Shown piece after piece: positions 17,300-26,521 of a stretch of DNA of 55,780 nucleotides (its first letter is position 1; every line of letters starts with the position of its first letter). The DNA is from an uncultured Clostridia bacterium (lineage in GTDB: Bacteria; Bacillota; Clostridia; Christensenellales; Borkfalkiaceae). Made by a program: the position numbers and the translations under genes. The notes under the pieces were generated by a model. The model did no database searches, was not told the DNA's origin, and was given only the letters and a program-made list of their open reading frames with translations. The stretch spans positions 1-55,780 of the forward strand of contig CALWCH010000003.1 in NCBI GenBank assembly GCA_944376335.1. Reading direction: 5' to 3'.

Positions 17300-19231
17300 T
17301 TATTTTGTGATGACGCGCAGATTTTTGGATGTGCAGTCGCGGGTGAAGCCGTCGTCGAGGTACTGCGTGTACTCCTTGCCGTCGCCGAGAAGGGTGACGT
17401 TCTTCATATCCACTTCCGAGGTATTTCTCCCGCCCGAAGAGACGGACACGCACTTGCCCTTGCGGATATAGAATACGACTTCGTTTAAGGGAACTTTTAC
17501 GAAGTGTTCGCCCTTTTGTACGGGGGTCTCCGTAAACATCTTGCCGTTCCAGCGCACTTCCGTCATGTCCTCGGGGAGATACACCTTCCTCACCTTTGCG
17601 CCCTTCTCCATCACGGGGGCGATGAGGATGCTCTCGCCGAAGAGAAGTTCGTCCTCAACAGCTTTTGCCCTCTCGTCCGTGGGATAGGCAAAGGCGAGCG
17701 GACGGAAGAGAAGGTCGCTTGCAATCGCCGCCTTCATGTACTCCGAATAGAGGTACGGAAGGATGCGGTAGCGGAAGGAGAGGACGGCTTTAAAATCTTG
17801 CTTGCCCGCATAGCGGTAGCATTCCTGACGGCGCGTGAAGATGGTGGTATGGTCGCGCATGAGGGGGGTGAAGCAGGAGAGGGCGAGCCAGCGGAGAAGG
17901 AGCTCTCTTGAGCAGTTGCCGCCGAAGCCGCCCGTATCCGCGCCGCTGTATAAGAAGCCGCAGAGATTGAGCCCGGGGAGCATCGTAAAGTTGCGGCGGA
18001 GCATGAGCCAGGAGGAATTGTTGTCGCCCGTCCAGATGCCGCCGTAGCGGTGCGCGCCGATATACGACGAGCGCGAGAAGAGCAGAAAACGGGTAGGAAG
18101 AAGTTTTTCAAGCCCTTCCGAGGACGCTTCCGTCATCTTCGCGCCGAAGATGTTGTGCACATCCCAATGCGGCACCTCAGTGCCGTCTACGTCGTGCGAA
18201 AAGCTCTTATAGTCGGAAAGCGCCGCGCCGCCTTTATATAAGGGGTCGCCCGAGAAGCGGCTGCCCTTTTTGCCCTTGCTATATTCGCTAAAAAAGATGG
18301 CGGGCTCGTTCATGTCGTTCCAGAAGCCCTCGAAGCCGAGGTCGGTATAGAACTTGTACTGCCTGCCGAACCAGTCGCGCGCCTCCTTCTTCAAAAAGTC
18401 GGGGAAGTGGGTGAGCCCCGGCCAGACGGCGGCAGAAAAGTTTTTGCCCTCTAAATTTTTGCAATAATAGCCCTTCTCGACGCCCTCGTCAAAGACGGCG
18501 TTGCCGGGCTCGATCTTGATGCCCGCATCGACGATGGGCACGAGGCGGATGCCCCGTTTTTTCATCCTTTGGACGAAGCCCTTCATGTCGGGGAAGCGCT
18601 TTTTGTTGACCGTGAAGTCGATGTAGCGGTCCATGTAGTCGATGTCGAGGCAGATGTAGTCGAGCGGCATGCCCGCCTTCTCGTAGCCGTCGGCGACCTT
18701 TATAACGTCCTTCTCGCACTTATACCCCCAGCGGCTCTGCCCGAAGCCGAACGCCCACAAGGGGGGAAGGTAGCTCCTGCCGATGGCAGAGAGGAACTGA
18801 CGGGCGATGTCGTTGCAGCTCGCCCCTTCGACGATGTAGACGGTGACGCCGCGCTCGCACTTAACGTCTATCTTGCCGCTGCCGTTTAGGTCGATATCGA
18901 ACACGGCGCGCGCGGGGGTATCGAAGAAGGCGCCGAAGCGCACCTCGCCGTCGATGAGAAGAAAGTTGTGAGAGGCATAGAGCGATGGCATGTCGTCGTT
19001 GTGGCGGGGGTTGTCCGAATTGAAGGAGACGTACCGCCCGCCCCGCTTGTTGATGCCGCGCATCGTTTCGCCGAGGCCGTAGACAATATCGCCCTTTTGG
19101 AGGGGATAGGAGAAGCGGGCGCCCTCCCCCTCTGCCTTTCCCGAAAAATAGGGAAGGCACTCCCCTTCCTTGACGGGAGCTACGACGGCGCCCGTCTCCA
19201 CATGCGTTCCGAAGGAAAATTTCTCGATCAT
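17300..19231 (-). CDS. Glycoside hydrolase family 31 alpha-glucosidase
   Basis: 643 aa. The nucleophile motif GFWNDMNEPAIFF (around residue 305) and the acid/base region GIWTGDNNSSWLMLRRN (around residue 405) are classical GH31 alpha-glucosidase signatures. The barrel opens with WAFGFGQSRWGYKCEKDV, and a DIDYMDRYIDFTVNKKRFPD segment follows. A second beta domain forms the last 100 or so residues. It should release terminal alpha-linked glucose from short glucans in the cytoplasm. It heads a two-gene unit with the esterase. Start ATG 19231 has AAAGGAG 7 nt upstream. A TATAAT (19260-19255) with a TG extension serves as an extended -10 promoter. Confidence 0.94.
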   Translation of the reverse strand: MIEKFSFGTHVETGAVVAPVKEGECLPYFSGKAEGEGARFSYPLQKGDIVYGLGETMRGINKRGGRYVSFNSDNPRHNDDMPSLYASHNFLLIDGEVRFGAFFDTPARAVFDIDLNGSGKIDVKCERGVTVYIVEGASCNDIARQFLSAIGRSYLPPLWAFGFGQSRWGYKCEKDVIKVADGYEKAGMPLDYICLDIDYMDRYIDFTVNKKRFPDMKGFVQRMKKRGIRLVPIVDAGIKIEPGNAVFDEGVEKGYYCKNLEGKNFSAAVWPGLTHFPDFLKKEARDWFGRQYKFYTDLGFEGFWNDMNEPAIFFSEYSKGKKGSRFSGDPLYKGGAALSDYKSFSHDVDGTEVPHWDVHNIFGAKMTEASSEGLEKLLPTRFLLFSRSSYIGAHRYGGIWTGDNNSSWLMLRRNFTMLPGLNLCGFLYSGADTGGFGGNCSRELLLRWLALSCFTPLMRDHTTIFTRRQECYRYAGKQDFKAVLSFRYRILPYLYSEYMKAAIASDLLFRPLAFAYPTDERAKAVEDELLFGESILIAPVMEKGAKVRKVYLPEDMTEVRWNGKMFTETPVQKGEHFVKVPLNEVVFYIRKGKCVSVSSGGRNTSEVDMKNVTLLGDGKEYTQYLDDGFTRDCTSKNLRVITK

Positions 19232-19254
19232 GGTGTTCTCCTTTTATTTTCTAC

Positions 19255-19263
19255 ATTATAGCA
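19255..19263 (-). promoter_or_regulatory. Extended -10 promoter of the GH31-esterase unit
   Basis: Minus strand: TGCTATAAT ending at 19255. No good -35 hexamer stands at 16-18 bp, which is consistent with an extended -10 or activator-dependent promoter. Confidence 0.5.
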
Positions 19264-19314
19264 CACTTTTTGCAAATCGTATTGCATCTGCGTGTGATTT
19301 CTTGCAGAATTGTT

Positions 19315-20196
19315 TTAAATTTGATTGCCCTCTGCGTAAAAGGACTTTAAGAGACTGCATGCCGTCTCCTGCGCGGGCGAGAGTTTTTTATCGGAACGAC
19401 GGATGAGGAACCAGCGGCGGGAAAGGTCGAGTCCCGAAAGCTGCACTTCTTTGAGGGTACCCTGCTTTAAATCTGCCGTCGTGAGCGCCTTGGGAAGGAC
19501 GGCGACGCCCAGCCCCTCCCGCGCAAAGGACAAAAGCGCCGAATTGCTCGAGGACTGCAATTTGGGCTGCACGGCGAGGCCGAGACTTGCAAGACGGCTG
19601 TCGAAGAGATCGCGCGAGGCACTCCCGCGGATGCGAAGAAGCAGCGGCAGTTCGGAGATCTGTTTTGCATTCAGCGTGCCCAAGCCGAGCGAGGGCGCAC
19701 ACACGGCGATAAGGCGGTCAGAAGCAAATTCCTCGGCGTGCAGCGCGCGGGAGACGCTCCCCTCGACGGCGGCAAAGTCCAAGGATCCCTCCTCGACGAG
19801 CTTTTCGACATTCGCGGCGCTGTCGATGACCGCCCGAAATTCGAGGTTGTCGACCCTTCTTTCAAGCTCCTTCACGAGGCGGGGCAGCACCGTCTGCCCG
19901 ATGGTGACGGACGTTCCCATGCGCACAAAGTGGCGCGCGCAGGTGTCCGCCGCCGCTTCTTCAAATTCCTGAAAGGAGAACACCGCCTCCCCCGCCTTGA
20001 TGCGCAGCCGTTCGCCCTCGGGCGTCAAGACGAGCCGCCGCCCCACGCGCTCGAAGAGCTTGACGCCGTAGTAGCGCTCGAGCTCGGCAATGGTCTGGCT
20101 CACCGAGGGCTGCGCGACGCACAGTTTTTCCGCCGCCCGCGTGATGCCGCCCTCGTCACACACCGTGCAGAACGTCCTTAAATGCCGTATCGTCAT
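19315..20196 (-). CDS. LysR-family transcriptional regulator
   Basis: 293 aa. The first 60 residues form the LysR winged helix-turn-helix (MTIRHLRTFCTVCDEGGITR, KLCVAQPSVSQTIAELERYYG). The rest is a periplasmic-binding-protein-like effector domain (residues 90-290). It is divergent from the chromate-type transporter genes, and the two promoters interlock in 40 bp, the usual arrangement for a LysR protein that controls its neighbour and itself. The effector is unknown. Confidence 0.92.
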   Translation of the reverse strand: MTIRHLRTFCTVCDEGGITRAAEKLCVAQPSVSQTIAELERYYGVKLFERVGRRLVLTPEGERLRIKAGEAVFSFQEFEEAAADTCARHFVRMGTSVTIGQTVLPRLVKELERRVDNLEFRAVIDSAANVEKLVEEGSLDFAAVEGSVSRALHAEEFASDRLIAVCAPSLGLGTLNAKQISELPLLLRIRGSASRDLFDSRLASLGLAVQPKLQSSSNSALLSFAREGLGVAVLPKALTTADLKQGTLKEVQLSGLDLSRRWFLIRRSDKKLSPAQETACSLLKSFYAEGNQI

Positions 20197-20217
20197 AATG
20201 CACCGCCTATTGTTTTT

Positions 20218-20261
20218 ATTTGATTATAGTATTTTACATATCGCTTGTCAAATGGTATAAT
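20218..20261. promoter_or_regulatory. Interlocked divergent promoters of the LysR and chromate-transporter genes
   Basis: LysR (minus): TTGACA (20251-20246), 17 bp, TATAAT (20228-20223). Transporter (plus): TTTACA (20233-20238), 17 bp, TATAAT (20256-20261). The two promoters occupy the same DNA, so both cannot be bound at once. ATTTGA (20218-20223) and TCAAAT (20248-20253) form an inverted repeat across the region. Confidence 0.75.
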
Positions 20262-20291
20262 GGGGTTTGGAAAACAGCGGGAGAATATAAC

Positions 20292-20888
20292 ATGCAGAAA
20301 GCAAAGCAATGCCTCAAACTCTTTTTGGTGATGTTTAGAATCGGCCTCTTTACCTTCGGCGGGGGATATGCGATGATCTCACTCTTGGAGAGCGAACTTG
20401 TCTCCAAGCGCAAGTGGGTGGAGACGGACGAATTTTACAACATGGTCGCCATTGCGGAATCGACGCCCGGGCCCGTCGCCATCAACGCGGCGACGTACGT
20501 GGGCTATAAGCTCGCGGGCTTCTTGGGGGCGCTAGCGGCGACCGTCGCCGTCTGCCTCCCCTCCTTTGTTATCATCTTTATCATTTCCCTCTTCTTCGAC
20601 GCCTTCCTCTCGCTAAAGTACGTTGCCTATGCCTTCGACGGCATTCAGGTGTGCGTCATCTTCTTGATTTTACAGGCGGGCGTGAAGATGCTTTTGAAAT
20701 TAGAGAAAAGCGTTTGGAACATCCTCGTGCTTATTTCCGTCGTCGCCTGCATGGTGACCTTGAGCGTGCTCTCCATCGCCTTCTCGTCGGTGTGGTACAT
20801 CCTCATCACGGCGGGGCTGGCGATCGTCCTCTATCTCTTCACCTACTTTCACGCAAGAAAAACAAAGGAGAAGGGGGCGGAAAAATGA
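20292..20888 (+). CDS. Chromate transporter (CHR) family, first half-size subunit
   Basis: 198 aa from ATG 20292, with GGGAG 9 nt upstream. It has the CHR-family N-terminal motif FTFGGGYAMISLLESELV and the downstream IAESTPGPVAINAATYVGYK, then about five hydrophobic segments. Half-size CHR proteins come as adjacent pairs with opposite topology that together form one transporter. Members export chromate, but in anaerobes the natural substrate is often unknown. Its stop overlaps the second gene's start (ATGA). Confidence 0.9.
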   Translation: MQKAKQCLKLFLVMFRIGLFTFGGGYAMISLLESELVSKRKWVETDEFYNMVAIAESTPGPVAINAATYVGYKLAGFLGALAATVAVCLPSFVIIFIISLFFDAFLSLKYVAYAFDGIQVCVIFLILQAGVKMLLKLEKSVWNILVLISVVACMVTLSVLSIAFSSVWYILITAGLAIVLYLFTYFHARKTKEKGAEK

Positions 20889-21457
20889 TCTATCTCACCC
20901 TCTTTTTGACGTTTTTGAAGATCGGCGCCGTCTCCTTCGGGGGCGGGTACGGGATGATCTCGCTCATCCGCGAGACGGTGCTTGCAAATGCTTGGCTGAC
21001 GGAAGAGGACTTTTTAAACTTCATCGCCGTTGCCGAGTCCACGCCGGGGCCGCTCGCCGTGAATATGGCGACCTTCATCGGCTCCGCGCAGGCGGGCTTC
21101 TTGGGCGCGCTCGTGGCGACGCTCGGGGTCGTTCTCCCCTCGTTCATCATCATCCTCATCATCGCCGCGCTCATTACCAATCTTTTAAAATACGCGGGCG
21201 TGAAGAGCGTGCTTCAGGGCATCCGCCCCACCATCGTCGGGCTCATCCTCGCGACGGCACTCACGATGTTTGTAACGCAAGTGTTCGGCTTTACTTCGGT
21301 GGGAGACGAATTCTCCTTCGATTGGAAGGCGCTCGTCATTTTCGCCATCATTGCAGCCATTGCAATTTTGTGGAAGGTATTCAAGAAGAAGCAGTTCTCC
21401 CCCATCCTGTTGATTTTGATTTCTGGCGGGCTGGGCATTGCCTTGAATGTGATATAG
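20885..21457 (+). CDS. Chromate transporter (CHR) family, second half-size subunit
   Basis: 190 aa from ATG 20885. It repeats the motif set of its partner: SFGGGYGMISLIRETVL, IAVAESTPGPLAVNMATFIG and GFLGALVATLGVVLPSF, with about five to six membrane segments. The 4-nt overlap with the upstream gene points to equimolar expression as a heterodimer. A bidirectional terminator follows. Confidence 0.9.
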   Translation: MIYLTLFLTFLKIGAVSFGGGYGMISLIRETVLANAWLTEEDFLNFIAVAESTPGPLAVNMATFIGSAQAGFLGALVATLGVVLPSFIIILIIAALITNLLKYAGVKSVLQGIRPTIVGLILATALTMFVTQVFGFTSVGDEFSFDWKALVIFAIIAAIAILWKVFKKKQFSPILLILISGGLGIALNVI

Positions 21458-21469
21458 CGCCATGAAAAA

Positions 21470-21490
21470 GGACCTGCGCGCGGCAGGCCC
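21470..21490. terminator. Bidirectional intrinsic terminator
   Basis: An 8-bp stem GGACCTGC/GCAGGCCC with one A-C mismatch. TTCTTTTACTTTTT follows on the plus strand and TTTTTCAT on the minus strand, between the convergent transporter genes. Confidence 0.8.
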
Positions 21491-21495
21491 TTCTT

Positions 21496-23073
21496 TTACT
21501 TTTTGTTGGCTTCGTTGAGGGAAGTCGTCATATGCACGGTGATGGTGCGGTCGTAGCAGGAGAAAATTTCGTTGACCTTCTCCGCGTCGGGCTTCTTGGT
21601 GAATTGACTGATGAGCGGCACGAGCGCCAAATTCAGGAACATGACGAGCGAGCCCAGATTGAGCGAGGAATCGAGCACCGCAGGCAGCGAAAAGTACGGG
21701 CGAAGGGCTAAATCGTAGATGAGATAGAGGACCATCACCGAGACGGCGAAGATAAAGCTGAACCAGCAGGCTGTCTTCGTCGTCTTTTTATAGTACAGCC
21801 CGTAGAGGAAGGGCGCGAGGAATGCCCCCGCCAGTGCGCCCCAAGAGATGCCCATCATCTGCGCGATAAAGCTGAAGCCGTAGTAATACTGCACGATGGC
21901 GATGACCGCGGAGATGGCGACGAACACGACGATGAGCACGCGCATCGTGAACACCTCTTTCCCCTCGGTGAGGGGCTTATTGTGCTTGCGCGCGATGGGC
22001 GAGATGAGGTCGATGGTGAGGCTCGCCGAGGACGCCATTGCGAGCGACGAGAGCGTCGACATGGACGCGGACAGCACCAAGATGATGACGAGCCCGATGA
22101 GGAAGGGCGAGAGCTCGCTGACCATCGCGGGGATGATGGCGTCGTACCCCCCTTCCGCGAAGGCCTCGGGGTAGAGGCGCGCAAATCCGCCCAAGAAGTA
22201 GCAGCCGCCCGCGACGACGACCGCGAAGAGCGTAGAGATGAGCGTGCCCTTTTTGATGGCGCTCTCGTCCTTGATGGCGTAGAACTTCTGCACCATCTGC
22301 GGGAGCCCCCATGTGCCGAGCGACGTCAAGACGACGACAAACAAGAGCGAGAGGATATCGGGGCCGAAGAAGGACGTAAACACGCCCGCCTGGTCGGAGA
22401 CCGAAGGGTCGGAGACGTGGGAGAGGTCTGTTAAAATTTGCTCCCAGCCGCCGCCGTTCACGATGACAGCCACAATGACCGCGACGATGCCCACGAGCAT
22501 GATGATGCCCTGAATGAAGTCGTTGACCGCCGTCGCCGTGTAGCCGCCCGCAACGACGTAGACGGCCGTCAGCACCGCCATGATGACGATGCAGATCCAG
22601 AAGTCGATGTGGAATGCCATCGCAAAGAGGCGGGAAAGGCCGTTGTAGAGCGACGCGGTGTACGGAATCAAAAAGATGAAGATGATGACAGCGGAGGCTA
22701 TTTTTAAGGCAGGGCTCAAATAGCGCTTGCCGAAGAAGTCGCTCATCGTGGAGCTTTGAAGGTGCTGCGACATGACGCGCGTCCTTCTCCCCAACACCAC
22801 CCAGGCAAGGAGCGACCCGAGCGCGGCGTTGCCGAGGCCGATCCAAGTGGACGCGAGCCCGAACCGCCAGCCGAACTGCCCGGCGTACCCCACAAATACG
22901 ACGGCGGAGAAGTAGCTCGTGCCGTAAGCAAAGGCGGTGAGCCACGGGCCGACGCTCCTGCCGCCGAGCACGAAGCCCTCCGAAGAGGACGCCTTTTTGC
23001 GGCAGACAAAGCCGACGGCGATCATGATGCCGAAGAAGATGACGAGCATGACGATGTAGAGTACGATTTGCAT
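21496..23073 (-). CDS. Sodium:solute symporter (SSS family, PutP/PanF-like)
   Basis: 525 aa with about 13 hydrophobic segments starting at residue 4. The SSS layout is visible: EGFVLGGRSVGPWLTAFAYG in the first loop, the VYVVAGGYTATAVNDFIQG region typical of the sodium-site helices, and a GTWGLPQMVQKFYAIKDE loop. The family imports small solutes (amino acids, sugars, vitamins, carboxylates) with sodium. The substrate cannot be assigned, and a proline or pantothenate label would be a guess. It is monocistronic and convergent with the CHR pair. Confidence 0.9.
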   Translation of the reverse strand: MQIVLYIVMLVIFFGIMIAVGFVCRKKASSSEGFVLGGRSVGPWLTAFAYGTSYFSAVVFVGYAGQFGWRFGLASTWIGLGNAALGSLLAWVVLGRRTRVMSQHLQSSTMSDFFGKRYLSPALKIASAVIIFIFLIPYTASLYNGLSRLFAMAFHIDFWICIVIMAVLTAVYVVAGGYTATAVNDFIQGIIMLVGIVAVIVAVIVNGGGWEQILTDLSHVSDPSVSDQAGVFTSFFGPDILSLLFVVVLTSLGTWGLPQMVQKFYAIKDESAIKKGTLISTLFAVVVAGGCYFLGGFARLYPEAFAEGGYDAIIPAMVSELSPFLIGLVIILVLSASMSTLSSLAMASSASLTIDLISPIARKHNKPLTEGKEVFTMRVLIVVFVAISAVIAIVQYYYGFSFIAQMMGISWGALAGAFLAPFLYGLYYKKTTKTACWFSFIFAVSVMVLYLIYDLALRPYFSLPAVLDSSLNLGSLVMFLNLALVPLISQFTKKPDAEKVNEIFSCYDRTITVHMTTSLNEANKK

Positions 23074-23194
23074 ATTATCACCTTATACTGCAATTTTTCT
23101 CATTGATAGTACCATATCCCGCATAAAATTACAAACAAAATGAGGCGACGCGGGCAAAAAATTTGTCCGAATTTGCATATTTGCCGCGCAAACA

Positions 23195-23224
23195 TTTCAC
23201 CTTTGCTAAAAAATGTGATATAAT
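23195..23224 (+). promoter_or_regulatory. Probable promoter of the ior operon
   Basis: A perfect -10 TATAAT (23219-23224) with a weak -35 TTTCAC (23195-23200) at 18 bp. The leader is about 15 nt, before three closely spaced in-frame ATG codons (23246, 23252, 23258). Confidence 0.55.
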
Positions 23225-23245
23225 TAACGGAAAAGCGCCTCAAAT

Positions 23246-24106
23246 ATGACTATGCAAATGTACGACATCATCGACTTTCACACCCATACCTTTCCCGACG
23301 CCATTGCGGAAAGGACCATCCACGCCCTCGAGGGCAGAAGCCGCACCAAGGCGTTTTCGGACGGCACCGTTTCGGGGCTCTCCCAAAGCATCGGCGAGGC
23401 GGGCATTTCGCTCGCCGTCGTGCTGCCCGTCGTCACCAACCCTGTAAAGACGGAGAAAATCAACCGCGCCGCCGCCCTCGTCAACGAGGAGACGCAAAGG
23501 ACGCACGTCTTTTCCTTCGGCGGCATGCACCCCGATACGCCCAACTATAAGGAAGAGTTAAAACGCATCAAGGAGCTGGGCTTAAAGGGCGTGAAATTGC
23601 ACCCTGCCTATCAGCAGGTCGCCTTCAACGACATCCGCTATCAGCGCATCGTGGGCGAAGCGGAAGCCTTGGGCCTTATCACCCTCGTGCACGGGGGCAT
23701 CGACATCGGCATTGCGGGCGAGTGGGCATCCCCCCGTCAGACACGGCTTTTGTATGAGGCGGTGAGACCCCAAAAGCTCGTCGTCGCGCACATGGGCGGA
23801 TGGCAGCTCTGGCAGGAGGTCGAAGACTACCTCTTGGAGACGGAAGTCTACTTCGATACCGCCTTTTCGCTCGGCGAGATCGCCTATCAGGACGACTTCC
23901 CGAAAGAGAGCCGCATAAAGCAGCTCTCGACGGAGCGGTTTTGCAAACTCGTCAAAGAAATGGGCGCAGAGCGCGTCCTCTTCGGCACGGACAGCCCGTG
24001 GACGGAGCATCAAGAGCAGGTGGAGATCATCAAGCGCGCTCCCCTCTCTGACGAGGAAAAGGCGCTCATCTTGGGGAGCAACGCCAAAAAGCTGCTGCAA
24101 TTGTAA
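23246..24106 (+). CDS. Amidohydrolase-2 (PF04909-type) metal-dependent hydrolase
   Basis: 286 aa TIM-barrel hydrolase. Metal ligands can be followed: HxH in IIDFHTHTFPD near the N-terminus, His in VKLHPAYQ, His in TLVHGGID, His in VVAHMGGWQLW, and the C-terminal Asp in LFGTDSPWTEH. The family includes decarboxylases and hydrolases of aromatic or lactone substrates. It is the first gene of the iorAB-acyl-CoA ligase operon, so it might act on an aromatic metabolite, but that is context only. Start choice is uncertain among ATG 23246, 23252 and 23258; none has a good ribosome-binding site. Confidence 0.85.
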   Translation: MTMQMYDIIDFHTHTFPDAIAERTIHALEGRSRTKAFSDGTVSGLSQSIGEAGISLAVVLPVVTNPVKTEKINRAAALVNEETQRTHVFSFGGMHPDTPNYKEELKRIKELGLKGVKLHPAYQQVAFNDIRYQRIVGEAEALGLITLVHGGIDIGIAGEWASPRQTRLLYEAVRPQKLVVAHMGGWQLWQEVEDYLLETEVYFDTAFSLGEIAYQDDFPKESRIKQLSTERFCKLVKEMGAERVLFGTDSPWTEHQEQVEIIKRAPLSDEEKALILGSNAKKLLQL

Positions 24107-24165
24107 TTCGCCCTTTGCGCTTCTCTTCGAAGGCGCAAGGCAAGATCTATGTAAGGAGTAACATT

Positions 24166-25896
24166 ATGAGCAAACAACTGATGCTGGGCAATGCGGCGCT
24201 CGCGCGCGGCCTGTATGAAGCGGGCTGCTGCGTCGCCTCCTCCTACCCGGGTACCCCGAGTACGGAAGTGACGGAAGAGCTTGCAAAGTTCGACGAAGTG
24301 TATTCGGAGTGGGCGCCCAACGAAAAGGTCGCGATGGAAGCGGCGTTCGGCGCGTGCATGGCGGGAAGACGCAGCTTCTGCGGCATGAAGCACGTCGGCC
24401 TCAACGTGGCGGCAGACCCCCTCTTTACCATCGCCTATACGGGCGTGAATGCAGGCATGGTCATCTGCGTCGCGGACGATGCGGGCATGCATTCCTCGCA
24501 GAACGAGCAGGACTCCCGCCACTACGCCATTGCCGCCAAAATTCCCATGCTGGAGCCCTCGGACAGCAGCGAGGCCCTCGCCTTTGCAAAAATTGCCTAT
24601 GAAATTTCCGAATCGTTCGACACGCCCGTCATCATCAAGATGTGCACGCGCGTTGCACATTCGCAGAGCGTTGTCGAAACGGGTGAGCGCGTCGTTCCCG
24701 AATTGAAGCCCTATCAAAAGAATATTCAAAAGAATGTTATGATGCCCGCCAATGCCAAGCGGCGGCACTACGATGTGGAAAACCGCATGCGGGCGCTTGA
24801 GGAATACGCGGAGAGCTCCCCCCTCAACCACATCGAATGGGGCGGGAAGGAGCTCGGCATCATCACGTCCTCTACGTCCTATGAGTATGTGAAGGAAGTG
24901 TTCGGGGAAAGCGCGAGCGTTCTCAAGCTCGGCATGGTGCATCCGCTCCCCAAAAAGCTCATTCGTGAGTTTGCCTCCGAAGTGAAGGCGCTTGCCGTTG
25001 TCGAAGAGCTCGACCCCGTCATCGAAAATGCCTGCAAGGAGATGGGGCTTGCGGTCATCGGCAAGAACATTCTGCCGCTCGAGGACGAGTACTCGCAGAA
25101 CAAAATAGCCGCCGCCTTCGGCCGCCCCGTGCATGCGGGGAAGAAGCTTGAAGAAGCCGTGCCGCCCCGCCCGCCCGTGATGTGCGCGGGCTGCCCGCAC
25201 AGGGGGATGTTCTATCTTCTTGCAAAACACAAGCTCACCGTGTTCGGCGACATCGGCTGCTACACGCTGGGTGCGACGGCCCCCCTCAATGCCCTCGACC
25301 TCTCCACCTGCATGGGCGCGTCGCTCTCGGGCATCCACGGCTTCAACAAGGCTTTGGACGGGGAGAGCGCGAAAAGGACGGTCGCCGTCATCGGGGACAG
25401 TACCTTCATGCACTCGGGCATGACCGGCCTTGCCAACATCGCCTACAACCGGAGCGTCTCCACCTGCATCATTCTCGACAACTCCATTACGGGCATGACG
25501 GGCCATCAGCAGAACCCCACCACGGGTTACAACATCAAGGGCGACCCTGCGGGCAAGATCGATTTGGAGGCCCTCTGCAGAGCCATGGGCTTTACGCGCG
25601 TGCGCGTTGTAGACCCCTATGACCTCGCCTCCACCGAAAAGGTACTTTTGGAAGAGCTTGCAGCGGACGAGGCGTCCGTCATCATCAGCCGCCGCCCCTG
25701 CGCCCTTTTGAAGTATGTTAAGCACGCCCCGCCCCTTCATGTGGAGGCGGACAAGTGCAGAAGCTGCAAGGCGTGCATGAAGCTGGGCTGCCCCGCCATC
25801 AGCATGCGCGAGGGAAAGGCCGTCATCGACAGCACCCAGTGCGTCGGCTGCGGCGTGTGCGAAGAGCTGTGCAAGTTCGGCGCCATTCAGGGTTAA
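24166..25896 (+). CDS. iorA: Indolepyruvate:ferredoxin oxidoreductase, alpha subunit
   Basis: 576 aa from ATG 24166 (MSKQLMLGNAALARGLYEAG), with AAGGAG 7 nt upstream. The N-terminal pyruvate:ferredoxin oxidoreductase-type domain contains SSYPGTPSTEVTE and is followed by the transketolase-like domain. The thiamine diphosphate site lies in FGDIGCYTLGA and VAVIGDSTFMHSGMTGLANIAYN. The C-terminus has two ferredoxin-type clusters, CRSCKACMKLGCPA and CVGCGVCEELCKFGA. It decarboxylates aryl-2-oxoacids (indolepyruvate, phenylpyruvate, 4-hydroxyphenylpyruvate) to the aryl-acetyl-CoA, reducing ferredoxin. iorB follows 10 nt later. Confidence 0.96.
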   Translation: MSKQLMLGNAALARGLYEAGCCVASSYPGTPSTEVTEELAKFDEVYSEWAPNEKVAMEAAFGACMAGRRSFCGMKHVGLNVAADPLFTIAYTGVNAGMVICVADDAGMHSSQNEQDSRHYAIAAKIPMLEPSDSSEALAFAKIAYEISESFDTPVIIKMCTRVAHSQSVVETGERVVPELKPYQKNIQKNVMMPANAKRRHYDVENRMRALEEYAESSPLNHIEWGGKELGIITSSTSYEYVKEVFGESASVLKLGMVHPLPKKLIREFASEVKALAVVEELDPVIENACKEMGLAVIGKNILPLEDEYSQNKIAAAFGRPVHAGKKLEEAVPPRPPVMCAGCPHRGMFYLLAKHKLTVFGDIGCYTLGATAPLNALDLSTCMGASLSGIHGFNKALDGESAKRTVAVIGDSTFMHSGMTGLANIAYNRSVSTCIILDNSITGMTGHQQNPTTGYNIKGDPAGKIDLEALCRAMGFTRVRVVDPYDLASTEKVLLEELAADEASVIISRRPCALLKYVKHAPPLHVEADKCRSCKACMKLGCPAISMREGKAVIDSTQCVGCGVCEELCKFGAIQG

Positions 25897-25906
25897 GGAG
25901 GACGGT

Positions 25907-26488
25907 ATGCAGACGAAAAATATCATGATCGTGGGCGTGGGCGGGCAGGGCTCGCTGCTCGCAAGTAAATTATTGGGGCATCTGCTCCTCAAATACGGGT
26001 ATGACGTCAAGGTCTCCGAAGTGCACGGCATGAGCCAGCGCGGGGGCAGCGTCGTCACCTATGTGCGCTACGGCGATAAGGTGTACTCCCCCGTCATCGA
26101 CAGGGGCGAGGCGGACTTCATCGTCTCCTTCGAGCTCTTAGAGGCCGCCCGCTGGACGGAATATTTGAAGGAAGGCGGCGTCATCGTAACGAATACGCAG
26201 CGCATCGACCCCATGCCTGTCATCACGGGCGCAGCCAAGTACCCCGAAGACCTCGCGGAGAAGATCGCCTCTTTGGGCGTCAAGATCGACGCATTCGACT
26301 GCTTATCCCTCGCGCGCGAGGCGGGCAGCGAGAAGGCCGTGAATATCGTGCTCTTGGGCAGGCTTTCCTCGTACTTTGACTACGACGTCGAGGACTGGCG
26401 CGAGGCCATCCGCGAATGTGTGCCCAAGAAATTCATTGACCTCAATTTGAAGGCGTTTGATCTCGGAAGAGCTTCCGAACAAAAATAA
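25907..26488 (+). CDS. iorB: Indolepyruvate:ferredoxin oxidoreductase, beta subunit
   Basis: 193 aa, the gamma-type domain of 2-oxoacid:ferredoxin oxidoreductases. It begins with the glycine-rich IMIVGVGGQGSLLASKLLG and has the conserved VHGMSQRGGSVVTYVRYG. It pairs with IorA to form the oxidoreductase. An AAGGAGG site lies just upstream. Together with the next two ligases it links amino-acid transamination products to acyl-CoA and ATP. Confidence 0.95.
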   Translation: MQTKNIMIVGVGGQGSLLASKLLGHLLLKYGYDVKVSEVHGMSQRGGSVVTYVRYGDKVYSPVIDRGEADFIVSFELLEAARWTEYLKEGGVIVTNTQRIDPMPVITGAAKYPEDLAEKIASLGVKIDAFDCLSLAREAGSEKAVNIVLLGRLSSYFDYDVEDWREAIRECVPKKFIDLNLKAFDLGRASEQK

Positions 26489-26521
26489 AAATATAGATAA
26501 GGGAAAAAGGAGAGAATACCC

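Noticed and set aside
20292-21457. Frameshifted full-length chromate transporter
   Set aside because: Two half-size CHR genes with separate starts and an ATGA overlap are a normal arrangement in this family.
24010-26058. 682-aa minus-strand ORF across iorA and iorB
   Set aside because: It is a long shadow of high-G+C coding sequence. iorA and iorB have complete catalytic and cluster motifs on the plus strand, while this product is His-, Arg- and Ala-rich with no domain.
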